A stretch of 14,208 bases of DNA from Chloroflexota bacterium (lineage in GTDB: Bacteria; Chloroflexota; Anaerolineae; JAADDB01). The first letter of the stretch is position 1, and each line of letters starts with the position of its first letter. The notes under the pieces are model-generated. The model had not been told where the DNA came from. It saw nothing but the letters and a program-made list of their open reading frames with translations, and did no database searches. This document shows positions 7,002 to 13,985 of this stretch, in pieces. Where the stretch lies: NCBI GenBank assembly GCA_013154135.1, contig JAADDB010000095.1:1-14208 (forward strand), given 5' to 3'. The position numbers were made by a program, and so were the translations under genes.

Positions 7002-8150
7002 ATGGCAGGCACACGGGATTACTACCAGATCTTAGGAGTTCCTCGCAACGCCTCTCAGGAAGAGATCAAGCGAGCCTATCGGCGGTTAGCCCGCCAATAT
7101 CACCCAGATGTGAACAAGGATCCGAACGCGGAGGAGCGGTTCAAGGAGATCAACGAGGCGTATGAGGTGTTAAGTGACCCGGAAAAGCGGGCCCAGTACG
7201 ACCGTTTTGGCCACGTGGGACCGTCCTCCGGAGGACCCCGGCCGGGGGATTTCGGAGGCATCCCCCCGGATATCGTGGATTTGTTCGGGGATCTGTTCGG
7301 GTTTGACTTCGGTTTTGGCGGGCGCCGCTCCCACCCACGACCGGAACGGGGGCAGGATGTCCAGGTGGAAGTCACCCTCTCCTTTGAGGAAGCAGTCTTC
7401 GGCACCCAGCGCACAGTGGAGGTGACCCGCTGGGAACCCTGTCCCCGCTGTAACGGCACGGGCATGGAGCCGGGCACTCGACCGGTGACCTGTCCCCAAT
7501 GCGGGGGCACAGGAGAAGTCCAACAGATTCGGGAGACGTTCTTCGGCCGCTTTGTCACCGTCTCCACCTGTCCGCGCTGCAACGGCCAGGGCGTCATCAT
7601 CACCACCCCCTGCCAGGAATGCGGCGGACGGGGGATGGTGCGGCGCACCCGCCAGGTGGTGGTGGAGATCCCGCCGGGGGTAGACGAGGGGACACTCATC
7701 CGCCTGGCCGGGGAAGGGGAACTGGGACGCCACGGTGGTCCGCCCGGCGATCTGTACGTGCGGGTGCACGTGCAGCCTCATCCTCTCTTCAAGCGAGAAG
7801 GGCAGAACCTGCTCCTGGAAGTACCCATCAACGTGGCCCAGGCCGCGTTGGGGGATGAAATCGAAGTGCCCGCGCTGGACGGCTCCAAGGTCAAACTCTC
7901 CATCCCGCCGGGCACCCAGCCGGGGAAAGTCATCCGCCTGAAGGGACACGGCGTACCGGACATGCGCAATCCCAACCGACGGGGGGATATGCTCGTCACC
8001 GTCCGGGTGGTCATCCCCAAGAAACTCACCCCAGAACAGCGGGAACTCTTCCGCAAGTTGGGGGAGACGTTGGGCAAAACGCCCACCCCCGATGAGCGGA
8101 ACTTCTTCGAGAAAATGCTCGACGCGCTGGGAGAAGCCCTAGGCAAGTGA
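7002..8150 (+). CDS. dnaJ: Chaperone protein DnaJ
   Basis: DnaJ is the Hsp40 co-chaperone that delivers unfolded clients to DnaK and stimulates its ATPase. The 382-residue product is a full type I DnaJ: J domain at about 5-68 with the essential HPD at 34-36, a Gly/Phe-rich stretch at about 70-107, and four zinc-binding repeats (CPRCNGTG, CPQCGGTG, CPRCNGQG, CQECGGRG) with cysteines 147/150, 164/167, 190/193 and 204/207. The two substrate-binding beta domains and a C-terminal dimerisation region follow. The ATG is 4 bases after GTGGAG and one base after the upstream stop. dnaK and grpE are not in the window, so this copy is uncoupled from the usual heat-shock operon. No heat-shock operator such as CIRCE was seen. 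Its last 12 bases overlap the convergent kinase gene. Confidence 0.96.
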   Translation: MAGTRDYYQILGVPRNASQEEIKRAYRRLARQYHPDVNKDPNAEERFKEINEAYEVLSDPEKRAQYDRFGHVGPSSGGPRPGDFGGIPPDIVDLFGDLFGFDFGFGGRRSHPRPERGQDVQVEVTLSFEEAVFGTQRTVEVTRWEPCPRCNGTGMEPGTRPVTCPQCGGTGEVQQIRETFFGRFVTVSTCPRCNGQGVIITTPCQECGGRGMVRRTRQVVVEIPPGVDEGTLIRLAGEGELGRHGGPPGDLYVRVHVQPHPLFKREGQNLLLEVPINVAQAALGDEIEVPALDGSKVKLSIPPGTQPGKVIRLKGHGVPDMRNPNRRGDMLVTVRVVIPKKLTPEQRELFRKLGETLGKTPTPDERNFFEKMLDALGEALGK

Positions 8151-9152
8151 CGTTACCTGGGGGCGGATCACCCGGGAACCGATGGCCGCCAACCGCTCCT
8201 CCAGCGTGTGGAACATGGCTTCTCCGTGATACAACCCGACAATCGCGCCGCCGGAGCCCGCGAACTTGGCCGAAGCGCCACACTCGCGGGCCACTTCCAC
8301 CATCTCCACCTGCCACCGGGGCAGGCGGTAGATCCGACGTCGCAGGTCAAAGTTCTGATTTACCAGGCGGTGAAGGCGTGGCACATCCCGGGCGAGCAGT
8401 GCTTCCCTCCCCTGTGCGGCCAGCTCCCCAATCGCGGCCATCGTCTCCACCACCAGAGGGTCGCCCTGCTCATACCGCTCCCGGATGTTGTTGTGGAACA
8501 CCTCTGTCGGCTCGCTGAGTTGGGTGTGATAGGCCACGTAAACCGGGGGCAACAGGGCCGGGTCCAGAGGTTCATACCGGTAGTAGGGGAGTCCGTGGAG
8601 CACCCGTTCCTCCTCCGGGGAAAAATCCATGTACACCAACCCCTCGTAGCACTGGACCACCCGGTCCTGCAGGCCGCCCGCGATGCCCAATTCCTTCTCC
8701 ACAGAGAGGACAAAGCTCGGTTGGATGGGCAGGGGCATGTCCACGTGGTAGAATGCCAACAGCGCGCGCAGGGTCGCGGTGATGATCGCGCTGGACCCGG
8801 CCAACCCCACCTGCCGGGGAATGGTGGTGGCGTAGCGGATGGAGAAGTTGTCCCGCGGGAGGGTGATCCCCCGGTCATTGCAATAATCCACAAACCGCTT
8901 GATGGTGGCTTTGATGAGCCGGATGCCTCCGTAGTACCCGTGGAGGGCCACATCCTGGGCCAGGTCGTACACCGAGTGAAAGCGGGCTCGGTCCGCCTCG
9001 GTCTGCACGATTTCCACTGTTTCCCACTCGTAAAGGACGACTTCTGCCCAGAAGTTGCGCAGGATGAAGGAGATGGTCTTCCCGTGGTAACCGTCGGATG
9101 GGTTGCCCAGGAAGCCGGCCCGGGCATAGGCCCGTTTGCGGATGATGCGCAT
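8139..9152 (-). CDS. GHMP-family sugar kinase, glucuronokinase-like
   Basis: A 337-residue GHMP kinase. From memory of the Arabidopsis glucuronokinase sequence it matches that protein closely over most of its length: RAYARAGFLGNPSD (7-20), FWAEV, GYYGGIRL, IPRQVGLAGSSAI (111-123), VEKELGIAGGLQDRVVQ (151-167), NFDLRRRIY and KFAGSGGA (296-303). The three GHMP motifs are intact, with likely catalytic D163. Glucuronokinase makes glucuronate-1-phosphate from glucuronate and ATP. The upstream gene, 10 bases away, is a UTP:sugar-1-phosphate uridylyltransferase, so the pair could convert a free sugar acid to a UDP-sugar. The start has AAAGGAGG 4 bases upstream. Related GHMP kinases act on heptose phosphate, arabinose or other sugars, so the substrate is inferred. 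The gene overlaps the dnaJ end by 12 bases. Confidence 0.87.
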   Translation of the reverse strand: MRIIRKRAYARAGFLGNPSDGYHGKTISFILRNFWAEVVLYEWETVEIVQTEADRARFHSVYDLAQDVALHGYYGGIRLIKATIKRFVDYCNDRGITLPRDNFSIRYATTIPRQVGLAGSSAIITATLRALLAFYHVDMPLPIQPSFVLSVEKELGIAGGLQDRVVQCYEGLVYMDFSPEEERVLHGLPYYRYEPLDPALLPPVYVAYHTQLSEPTEVFHNNIRERYEQGDPLVVETMAAIGELAAQGREALLARDVPRLHRLVNQNFDLRRRIYRLPRWQVEMVEVARECGASAKFAGSGGAIVGLYHGEAMFHTLEERLAAIGSRVIRPQVTSLA

Positions 9153-9162
9153 GACGCCTCCT

Positions 9163-10053
9163 TTACGTGTGCAGCAGTCCTTGCAGGTACGCCCGCAGGT
9201 CCGGGCCGTACAGGTCATCGGCCAGGGCGAATTCCACAAAGGCCCGGAAGTAGGAGGGGAAGTTGCCGATGTCGTAGCGCCGTTCTCCCGGTGCCAGACG
9301 GATGCCGTACACGTTTCCCCCTTCCTGGATGAGCAGGCGGATGGCATCGGTCAGTTGGATTTCGCCACCCGCGCCGAACCCGGTACGCTCCAGCGCGTCG
9401 AAGATGCGAGGGCTGAAGATGTAACGGGCCGCGATGGCCAGGTTGCTGGGGGCCTCCTCCGGGGATGGCTTTTCCACCACATCTTCCAAGGGGAAGATGG
9501 TCCCATCCCCCCGGGGCCGGGCGATGCCGTATTTGTCCACCTCGTGGGGCGGCACCGTCTCGAACGCGATGACCGCGTCCGCGTCCTGGTCCACGAAGAC
9601 CTCCTTCATGCGCTCGATGACCCGGCTTTGTGCGTGAAGGCCGATGATCGAATCCCCCAGGGCCACCACAAACGGACGTTGGCCCACAAAATGACGGGCG
9701 TGGAGGACCGCGTGCCCCAGTCCCAGTTGACGACGTTGGCGGGTGTAGAAGTACTGGACCGGCGCGCGCTCGAATTCCAGTTGGGCCAGGAGTTCTTCCT
9801 TCCCCTGTTCCCGCAGCAGCTGGATGAGCGCGTGGTCCATGTCAAAGTGGTTTTCGATGGAAGCCTTTCGCCGTCCGGTGATGAAGAGGATCTGGTGGAT
9901 GCCCACGCGGGTGAGTTCCTCCACCACATACTGGACGACCGGCTTCCGGCCGACGGGCAACATCTCCTTGGGCTGAGATTTCGTTGCCGGGAGCAGCCGG
10001 GTCCCCAGCCCGGCCACAGGCACAACAGCCACATCAATATCCACGGTCTGCAC
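9163..10053 (-). CDS. galU: UTP-glucose-1-phosphate uridylyltransferase (GalU type)
   Basis: This enzyme joins UTP and a sugar 1-phosphate to give a UDP-sugar plus pyrophosphate. The 296-residue length suits GalU. Motifs seen: the nucleotide-binding GLGTRLLPATK (15-25) with PKEMLP (28-33), QYVVEE, FITGR-K--IENHFD (58-71), QLGLGHAV (109-116), the metal-site segment ALGDSI (131-136) where many GalU have a PDD motif, VEKP (193-196), GEIQLTDAI (230-238) and YDIGN (260-264). The GTG start is chosen because AAAGGAG lies 6 bases upstream and it begins the Rossmann fold; earlier in-frame starts extend into the promoter region. It precedes a glucuronokinase-like gene in the same operon, so glucuronate-1-phosphate may be accepted besides or instead of glucose-1-phosphate. 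RmlA-type dTTP specificity is less likely given the GalU-like motif set. Confidence 0.9.
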   Translation of the reverse strand: MQTVDIDVAVVPVAGLGTRLLPATKSQPKEMLPVGRKPVVQYVVEELTRVGIHQILFITGRRKASIENHFDMDHALIQLLREQGKEELLAQLEFERAPVQYFYTRQRRQLGLGHAVLHARHFVGQRPFVVALGDSIIGLHAQSRVIERMKEVFVDQDADAVIAFETVPPHEVDKYGIARPRGDGTIFPLEDVVEKPSPEEAPSNLAIAARYIFSPRIFDALERTGFGAGGEIQLTDAIRLLIQEGGNVYGIRLAPGERRYDIGNFPSYFRAFVEFALADDLYGPDLRAYLQGLLHT

Positions 10054-10059
10054 AGGGGT

Positions 10060-10066
10060 CTCCTTT
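10060..10066 (-). promoter_or_regulatory. Ribosome binding site fixing the galU GTG start
   Basis: AAAGGAG on the minus strand lies 6 bases before the GTG at 10053. No other start in this frame has a comparable site, so it decides the N-terminus. Confidence 0.75.
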
Positions 10067-10100
10067 GGAGCGGGTGTCTGAACCTTACTCGTTCCTCTAC

Positions 10101-10128
10101 AGTATATTCGGGCGGACGAGTTGGGCAA
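10101..10128 (-). promoter_or_regulatory. Promoter of the galU-kinase operon
   Basis: On the minus strand TTGCCC (10123-10128) and TATACT (10101-10106, five of six matches to the -10 consensus) are 16 bases apart. The leader would be about 40 bases. Its -35 overlaps the -35 of the divergent dnaB promoter. Confidence 0.55.
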
Positions 10129-10149
10129 AGCGGATATGTGGGGTATAAT
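10121..10149 (+). promoter_or_regulatory. Promoter of the dnaB operon
   Basis: TTGGGC (10121-10126) and a perfect TATAAT (10144-10149) are separated by the optimal 17 bases. Transcription should start near 10156, leaving a leader of about 108 bases before the dnaB ATG. The -35 box shares bases 10123-10126 with the -35 of the leftward galU promoter. Confidence 0.68.
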
Positions 10150-10264
10150 CCCAGGTGGCAAGACACCGCGAAAGAACGAACCCACAGATGCGCCAGACAC
10201 CCATCAGGGTTCGACACCGGAAGTCCAAAGAGCGGTCATTACCCCCAAAGAGGATGGGAATTCC

Positions 10265-11638
10265 ATGTCCGTTGATGTGTTGAGCCCGCCGGTTCCGGCA
10301 AACATCGAAGCAGAAGAAGCAGTCCTGGGTGCGTTGCTCATCGACCCCAACGCCATCCTCCGCATCGGCCCGCGGCTTCGGCCCGAGGACTTCTACGTGG
10401 AACGTCACGCCTGGATCTACCAGGCCATGCTCGACCTCCAGGAGCGCGGGGAAGTCATCGACGTGCTCACCCTGGCCGACCAGCTGCGACGGGAAGGGCG
10501 ATTGGAGGAAGTGGGGGGCATCGGCTATTTGGCCGCGCTCGCCAGTCGAGTTCCCACTTCCATCCACGTAGAACACTACGCGGAGCTGGTCGAACGCACC
10601 GCGATCCTGCGACGACTCATCGAGGCGGCCACCGAAATCGCGCGCATGGCCCACAAGGGCGAAGGGGATGTCGCGGAGATCATCGACCAGGCCGAACAGC
10701 TCATCTTCGCAATCAGCTCCGAACGGGAACATCGGGACCTGCGACACCTGCGCGGGGTCATGACCGACCTCTTGGACCACCTGGAAGATCTCCAAGCCCG
10801 GGAAGACCAGGTCCTGGGCGTTCCCACAGGGCTGCATCTTCTGGATGAATTGTTGGGTGGGTTGCAGAAATCGGATTTGATCATTCTCGCGGCTCGGCCC
10901 GGCGTGGGGAAGACTTCTCTGGCCTTGACCATTGCCCTGAACGCGGCCCTGCAGTTCAAAAAACATGTGGCCTTCTTCAGCCTGGAAATGTCCGCGGAGC
11001 AGTTGGCCCTCCGGCTTCTCGCCATGCTCTCCAAGATCGACGCGCAAAAGCTGCGCCTGGGCAAGCTGGACGACCGAGCCTGGAGTCGGTTGATGGAAGC
11101 CGCGGCCCTCCTCGCGGAAACGGATTTCTACATCGACGACACGCCCGCGGCCACCGTCATGGAGATCCGCTCCAAGGCCCGACGCCTCCACGCGGAAACC
11201 CGCGTGGACCTCATCGTCGTGGACTATTTGCAGTTGATGCAGGGCGGCGTGCGCACCGAAAACCGGGTCCAGGAGATCTCCCACATCTCCCGCTCCCTGA
11301 AAGCCCTGGCGCGGGAGATGAACGTCCCGGTCCTGGCCCTCTCCCAGCTCTCCCGGAGCGTGGAACAGCGCCAGAACAAACGCCCCATCCTCTCCGACCT
11401 GCGGGAAAGCGGCTCCCTGGAACAGGACGCGGATGTGGTCATGTTCCTCTACCGGGAGGCGTATTACGACGAGGAGACAGAAAAAAAGAATGTAGCGGAA
11501 ATTCGCGTGGCCAAGCATCGACACGGTCCAACGGCCACCATCGAAGTCCGTTTTGATGAGAGGATCACTTACTTCCGGGACCTCAACAAACAGATAGATG
11601 CTCTCAACCAAGAAACGAGCGAGGAAGTTGAGGTATGA
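10265..11638 (+). CDS. dnaB: Replicative DNA helicase DnaB
   Basis: DnaB is the hexameric 5'-3' helicase at the replication fork. The 457-residue product has the N-terminal DnaB domain (about 12-115, beginning PPVPANIEAEEAVLGALL) and the RecA-like helicase domain (about 183-440). Walker A is ARPGVGKTS (210-218, K216) and Walker B LIVVDYLQL (316-324, D320). LSDLRESGSLEQDADVV and the KHRHG arginine-finger region (417-421) are in place, and no intein is present. The ATG at 10265 is chosen: the frame is open upstream to a TTG at 10121, but that lies inside the promoter, and AAAGAGG is 11 bases before the chosen ATG. The stop overlaps the next start by 4 bases. It leads an operon with a DnaD-like gene and a double AAA+ gene, a complete-looking helicase loading set. 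Confidence 0.96.
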   Translation: MSVDVLSPPVPANIEAEEAVLGALLIDPNAILRIGPRLRPEDFYVERHAWIYQAMLDLQERGEVIDVLTLADQLRREGRLEEVGGIGYLAALASRVPTSIHVEHYAELVERTAILRRLIEAATEIARMAHKGEGDVAEIIDQAEQLIFAISSEREHRDLRHLRGVMTDLLDHLEDLQAREDQVLGVPTGLHLLDELLGGLQKSDLIILAARPGVGKTSLALTIALNAALQFKKHVAFFSLEMSAEQLALRLLAMLSKIDAQKLRLGKLDDRAWSRLMEAAALLAETDFYIDDTPAATVMEIRSKARRLHAETRVDLIVVDYLQLMQGGVRTENRVQEISHISRSLKALAREMNVPVLALSQLSRSVEQRQNKRPILSDLRESGSLEQDADVVMFLYREAYYDEETEKKNVAEIRVAKHRHGPTATIEVRFDERITYFRDLNKQIDALNQETSEEVEV

Positions 11639-12348
11639 AAGCATTCCGCGGGTTTGACCGAGAGGAGAAGGTAACCGTCCCGGCCCAGTTCTTCACCGAG
11701 CTCTTGCCCTTCATTGAAGACCGGGCCGAGCTCATGGTCACCCTCTACGCGCTCTATTTGGCCGACACTTTTGGGGAGGAACATCCCTTTTTCCGGGCCG
11801 AGGACTTGGCCCAAGACCGGACTTTCTACCAGGGGTTGGCGGACCCACAACGCACATCCGAGGAGGCCTTACAGGAGGGCCTGGAACGGGCCGTGGCCCG
11901 GGGTACCCTCCTCCACGTGCGCTCCCGACAGGGCCCGGACACGCAGGTAGAGGACTGGTATTGTCTGAACACGCCGGCCAACCGGGAGCGTCTGGACGCG
12001 CTTGCGCGAGGGGAACTTGTGGGGACATGGGCCCTGCCACCGGAACATCCCACCGCGTGGGAGCCGGTCCGGCCGAACATTTTCACCCTGTACGAGCAGA
12101 ACATCGGACTTCTCCAACCCCTCATCGCGGATGAACTCCGCCAGGCCGAACAGGAATACCCGGCCGAGTGGATAGAGGAGGCGTTCCGCATCGCGGCAGA
12201 ACGGAATGTACGCCATTGGAAATACATCCGGGCCATCCTGGAACGATGGGCCCGCGAAGGACGAGGCCATGAAAAAACTGGGGGACGTGATTCGCAAGAT
12301 CCAAAACGATATATCTCCGGACCCTACGCACACCTCATTAAACACTGA
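11635..12348 (+). CDS. DnaD-domain replication initiation protein
   Basis: A 237-residue protein. Residues 148-210 fit the DnaD C-terminal domain: N-I-LYEQNIG at the start, then EWIEEAF-IA-ERNVRHWKYI and ILERWAREG, the YxxxIxxILxxW signature. Residues about 12-115 look like the N-terminal winged-helix part of DnaD proteins, which bind DNA and bridge initiator and helicase loader in Bacillota. The ATG overlaps the dnaB stop (ATGA) and is preceded by TTGAGGT, so translation is likely coupled. Its 3' end overlaps the next gene by 80 bases in another frame. Placement between helicase and loader-like ATPase supports a role in primosome assembly or helicase loading, as with DnaD, DnaB and DnaI in Bacillus. 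Confidence 0.85.
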   Translation: MKAFRGFDREEKVTVPAQFFTELLPFIEDRAELMVTLYALYLADTFGEEHPFFRAEDLAQDRTFYQGLADPQRTSEEALQEGLERAVARGTLLHVRSRQGPDTQVEDWYCLNTPANRERLDALARGELVGTWALPPEHPTAWEPVRPNIFTLYEQNIGLLQPLIADELRQAEQEYPAEWIEEAFRIAAERNVRHWKYIRAILERWAREGRGHEKTGGRDSQDPKRYISGPYAHLIKH

Positions 12349-13663
12349 GCCGGAACAGGAGAAGGATGTCTGCCCTATTTGCGGGGGCGCGGGGTATTAC
12401 GTGCTCGACGTGCCCGTGGGCCATCCTCTCTTCGGCAAGGCCATTCCGTGCGAGTGCAAGAAGGAGGAGTACCAACGCCTGAAACTGCGACGCCTTTTGC
12501 ACATCAGCCAACTCCCCTACCTAGCCGATAAGACGTTCGAGTCCTTTTCCCTGCGGGAGGATGAGTTGCCTCCGGCTCAGGTGGAGAACTTGCGCCGGGC
12601 CTTGCTGGTGGCCAAGGCGTTCGCGGAGGAGCCCCACGGCTGGGTGCTGTTCTCCGGCGGTCTGGGCACGGGGAAGACGCACTTGGCCGCGGCCATTGCC
12701 AACGAGCGGTTGCGCAAGGGGGAATCGGTCCTCTTCGTGGTGGTGCCCGATCTACTGGACCACTTGCGGGCCACCTTCCACCCGGGGAGTGATGTGCGCT
12801 ACGATGAGCGGTTTGAGGAGATCCGCAACGCGCCCGTTCTCATTCTGGATGACTTGGGCGCGGAGAGTTCTACCCCGTGGGCCCAGGAGAAGTTGTATCA
12901 GCTCATCAACTCCCGCTACACCATGCGCCTGCCCACTGTGTTCACCACCAACGTGAAGCTGGAGCGGCTGGAACCCCGCATCCGTTCCCGCCTGCTGGAC
13001 CAGGAATTGACGACCTATTGCCACCTGGACGTGCCGGACTACCGCCTGCGGGATCAGACCCGCCTGCGCGATCTGGAGCCGGAACTCAACATGCTCCCCT
13101 ACCTCTCGGACATGACGTTCGACACCTGGGATACCCGGGTGGGCGAAGTGTCACCCGAAGTGGCCGATAATCTGGCCCGCGCGCTGGATCTGGCCAAGGC
13201 GTACGCGGAGCAACCCCACAACTGGTTGGTCCTCACGGGCCCGTACGGTTCGGGGAAGACGCACTTGGCCGCGGCCATTGCCAACGAGCGCGCGCGGCGT
13301 GGGGATGAGGTGCTCTTCGTGGTAGTGCCCGATTTCCTGGATTATCTCCGGGCCGCGTTCAACCCGGAAAGTCACATCCCCTATGACCGGCGTTTTGAGG
13401 AGGTCAAGCGGGCTCCCCTGCTGGTGCTGGATGATTTGGGCACGGAAAGTGCCACGCCCTGGGCCCGGGAGAAGCTGTACCAGCTCCTCAACTTCCGCTA
13501 CAACGCCAAACTGCCCACCGTCATCACCACCGCGACTCCCATCGACCAGCTGGATGCCCGCATCCGAACCCGCTTGCTGGACCCCAGGCGCTCCCTCCTC
13601 TTCGCGCTGATCGCCCCCCCCTACTTGGGCGATCCCGATGCCCGCCAGTGGCGCAGGGGATGA
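12269..13663 (+). CDS. Tandem double AAA+ ATPase, DnaC/DnaI helicase-loader type
   Basis: This 464-residue protein holds two complete DnaC/DnaI/IstB-type AAA+ domains in one chain. An N-terminal module has CPIC (35-38) and CEC (61-63), a possible zinc site as in DnaI-type loaders. Domain 1 (about 82-265): Walker A GGLGTGKT (130-137), Walker B LILDDLG (191-197), sensor 1 TTN (226-228), arginines in RIRSRLLD (237-244). Domain 2 (about 275-440): Walker A GPYGSGKT (324-331), Walker B LVLDDLG (385-391), TTA (420-422) where sensor 1 Asn is expected, and RIRTRLLD (431-438). Each domain is preceded by a similar LPYL-D-TF-(S/T)(F/W) segment. The last 20 residues are hydrophobic then basic. Single-domain loaders are half this size. 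The start has AAGGACGAGG just upstream and the gene overlaps its neighbour by 80 bases. Loading of the co-encoded DnaB is the most likely role. Confidence 0.9.
   Translation: MKKLGDVIRKIQNDISPDPTHTSLNTEPEQEKDVCPICGGAGYYVLDVPVGHPLFGKAIPCECKKEEYQRLKLRRLLHISQLPYLADKTFESFSLREDELPPAQVENLRRALLVAKAFAEEPHGWVLFSGGLGTGKTHLAAAIANERLRKGESVLFVVVPDLLDHLRATFHPGSDVRYDERFEEIRNAPVLILDDLGAESSTPWAQEKLYQLINSRYTMRLPTVFTTNVKLERLEPRIRSRLLDQELTTYCHLDVPDYRLRDQTRLRDLEPELNMLPYLSDMTFDTWDTRVGEVSPEVADNLARALDLAKAYAEQPHNWLVLTGPYGSGKTHLAAAIANERARRGDEVLFVVVPDFLDYLRAAFNPESHIPYDRRFEEVKRAPLLVLDDLGTESATPWAREKLYQLLNFRYNAKLPTVITTATPIDQLDARIRTRLLDPRRSLLFALIAPPYLGDPDARQWRRG
12669..12708 (+). repeat. 40-bp exact repeat, copy 1 (Walker A of AAA+ domain 1)
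   Basis: These 40 bases are identical to 13251-13290, 582 bases (194 codons) downstream in the same frame. They encode the end of Walker A and the following helix. Confidence 0.95.
13251..13290 (+). repeat. 40-bp exact repeat, copy 2 (Walker A of AAA+ domain 2)
   Basis: Identical to 12669-12708. Third codon positions are unchanged across the whole repeat while flanking sequence diverges, which points to recent duplication or local gene conversion. Confidence 0.95.
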
Positions 13664-13668
13664 GGAAG

Positions 13669-13703
13669 TAACGATTGACGATTAATGAGTAACGATTAAG
13701 GGG
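13669..13703 (+). repeat. Heptamer repeat just after the loader-like gene stop
   Basis: Five units in register: TAACGAT, TGACGAT, TAATGAG, TAACGAT and TAAGGGG. The tract begins 5 bases after the stop codon, in the same orientation as the gene, and supplies stops in all three frames. Confidence 0.85.
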
Positions 13704-13755
13704 GGGCTGGAAGAGGGGATCGGCTTGGATGGGCGAGGTTCTGGGGCGTAAAAAG

Positions 13756-13781
13756 TAACGATTGACGATGAACGATTAAGG
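13756..13781 (+). repeat. Heptamer repeat, inverted twin of 157-182
   Basis: The units TAACGAT, TGACGAT and GAACGAT then TAAGG are identical over 26 bases to the reverse complement of 157-182. Confidence 0.8.
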
Positions 13782-13826
13782 AGGGATCGGCCGGGGAATG
13801 AGGTTAGCTTGGCTAGGCGAGGATTG

Positions 13827-13840
13827 TAACGAGTAAAAGG
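13827..13840 (+). repeat. Short heptamer remnant (2 units)
   Basis: TAACGAG followed by TAAAAGG, a short degenerate member of the heptamer family at the end of the second 85-base unit. Confidence 0.5.
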
Positions 13841-13900
13841 GGCGGAAGGACCTCATATGGCCGTGCGGGACGATTCTCGGCCGGTTATGTAACCTATCAG

Positions 13901-13917
13901 AGCCCCCGCAGGGGGCT
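13901..13917 (+). terminator. Possible terminator hairpin
   Basis: AGCCCCC (13901-13907) pairs perfectly with GGGGGCT (13911-13917) around GCA, followed by TCTCT and then AAATTT. The stem is strong but the T-tract is poor and the loader-like gene ended 238 bases earlier, so termination is only possible. Confidence 0.4.
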
Positions 13918-13927
13918 TCTCTAAATT

Positions 13928-13970
13928 TAGCCCGGGGGTTCAGCCCCGGGCGACCGGACATAACCACACG
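13928..13970 (-). repeat. CCCGGG palindromic repeat, right copy
   Basis: Stem 13930-13937 with 13944-13951 (8 bp, 6-base loop). With its flank it is the inverted counterpart of 11-52. Flank conservation outside the stem marks it as a dispersed element. Confidence 0.7.
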
Positions 13971-13985
13971 TGGTCGTTTACGAGC

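Noticed and set aside
8208..10275. Two long plus-strand frames (8208-9332 and 9136-10275) opposite the sugar kinase and galU
   Set aside because: Both mirror well-supported minus-strand genes and show His/Gly/Val-rich shadow composition.
10097..11644. A 515-codon open frame on the minus strand opposite dnaB
   Set aside because: Antisense shadow of dnaB with low-complexity composition and no family motifs.
11..13970. Composite transposon bounded by the inverted CCCGGG elements
   Set aside because: No transposase or integrase gene lies between them and no target duplication is evident; the cargo is housekeeping.
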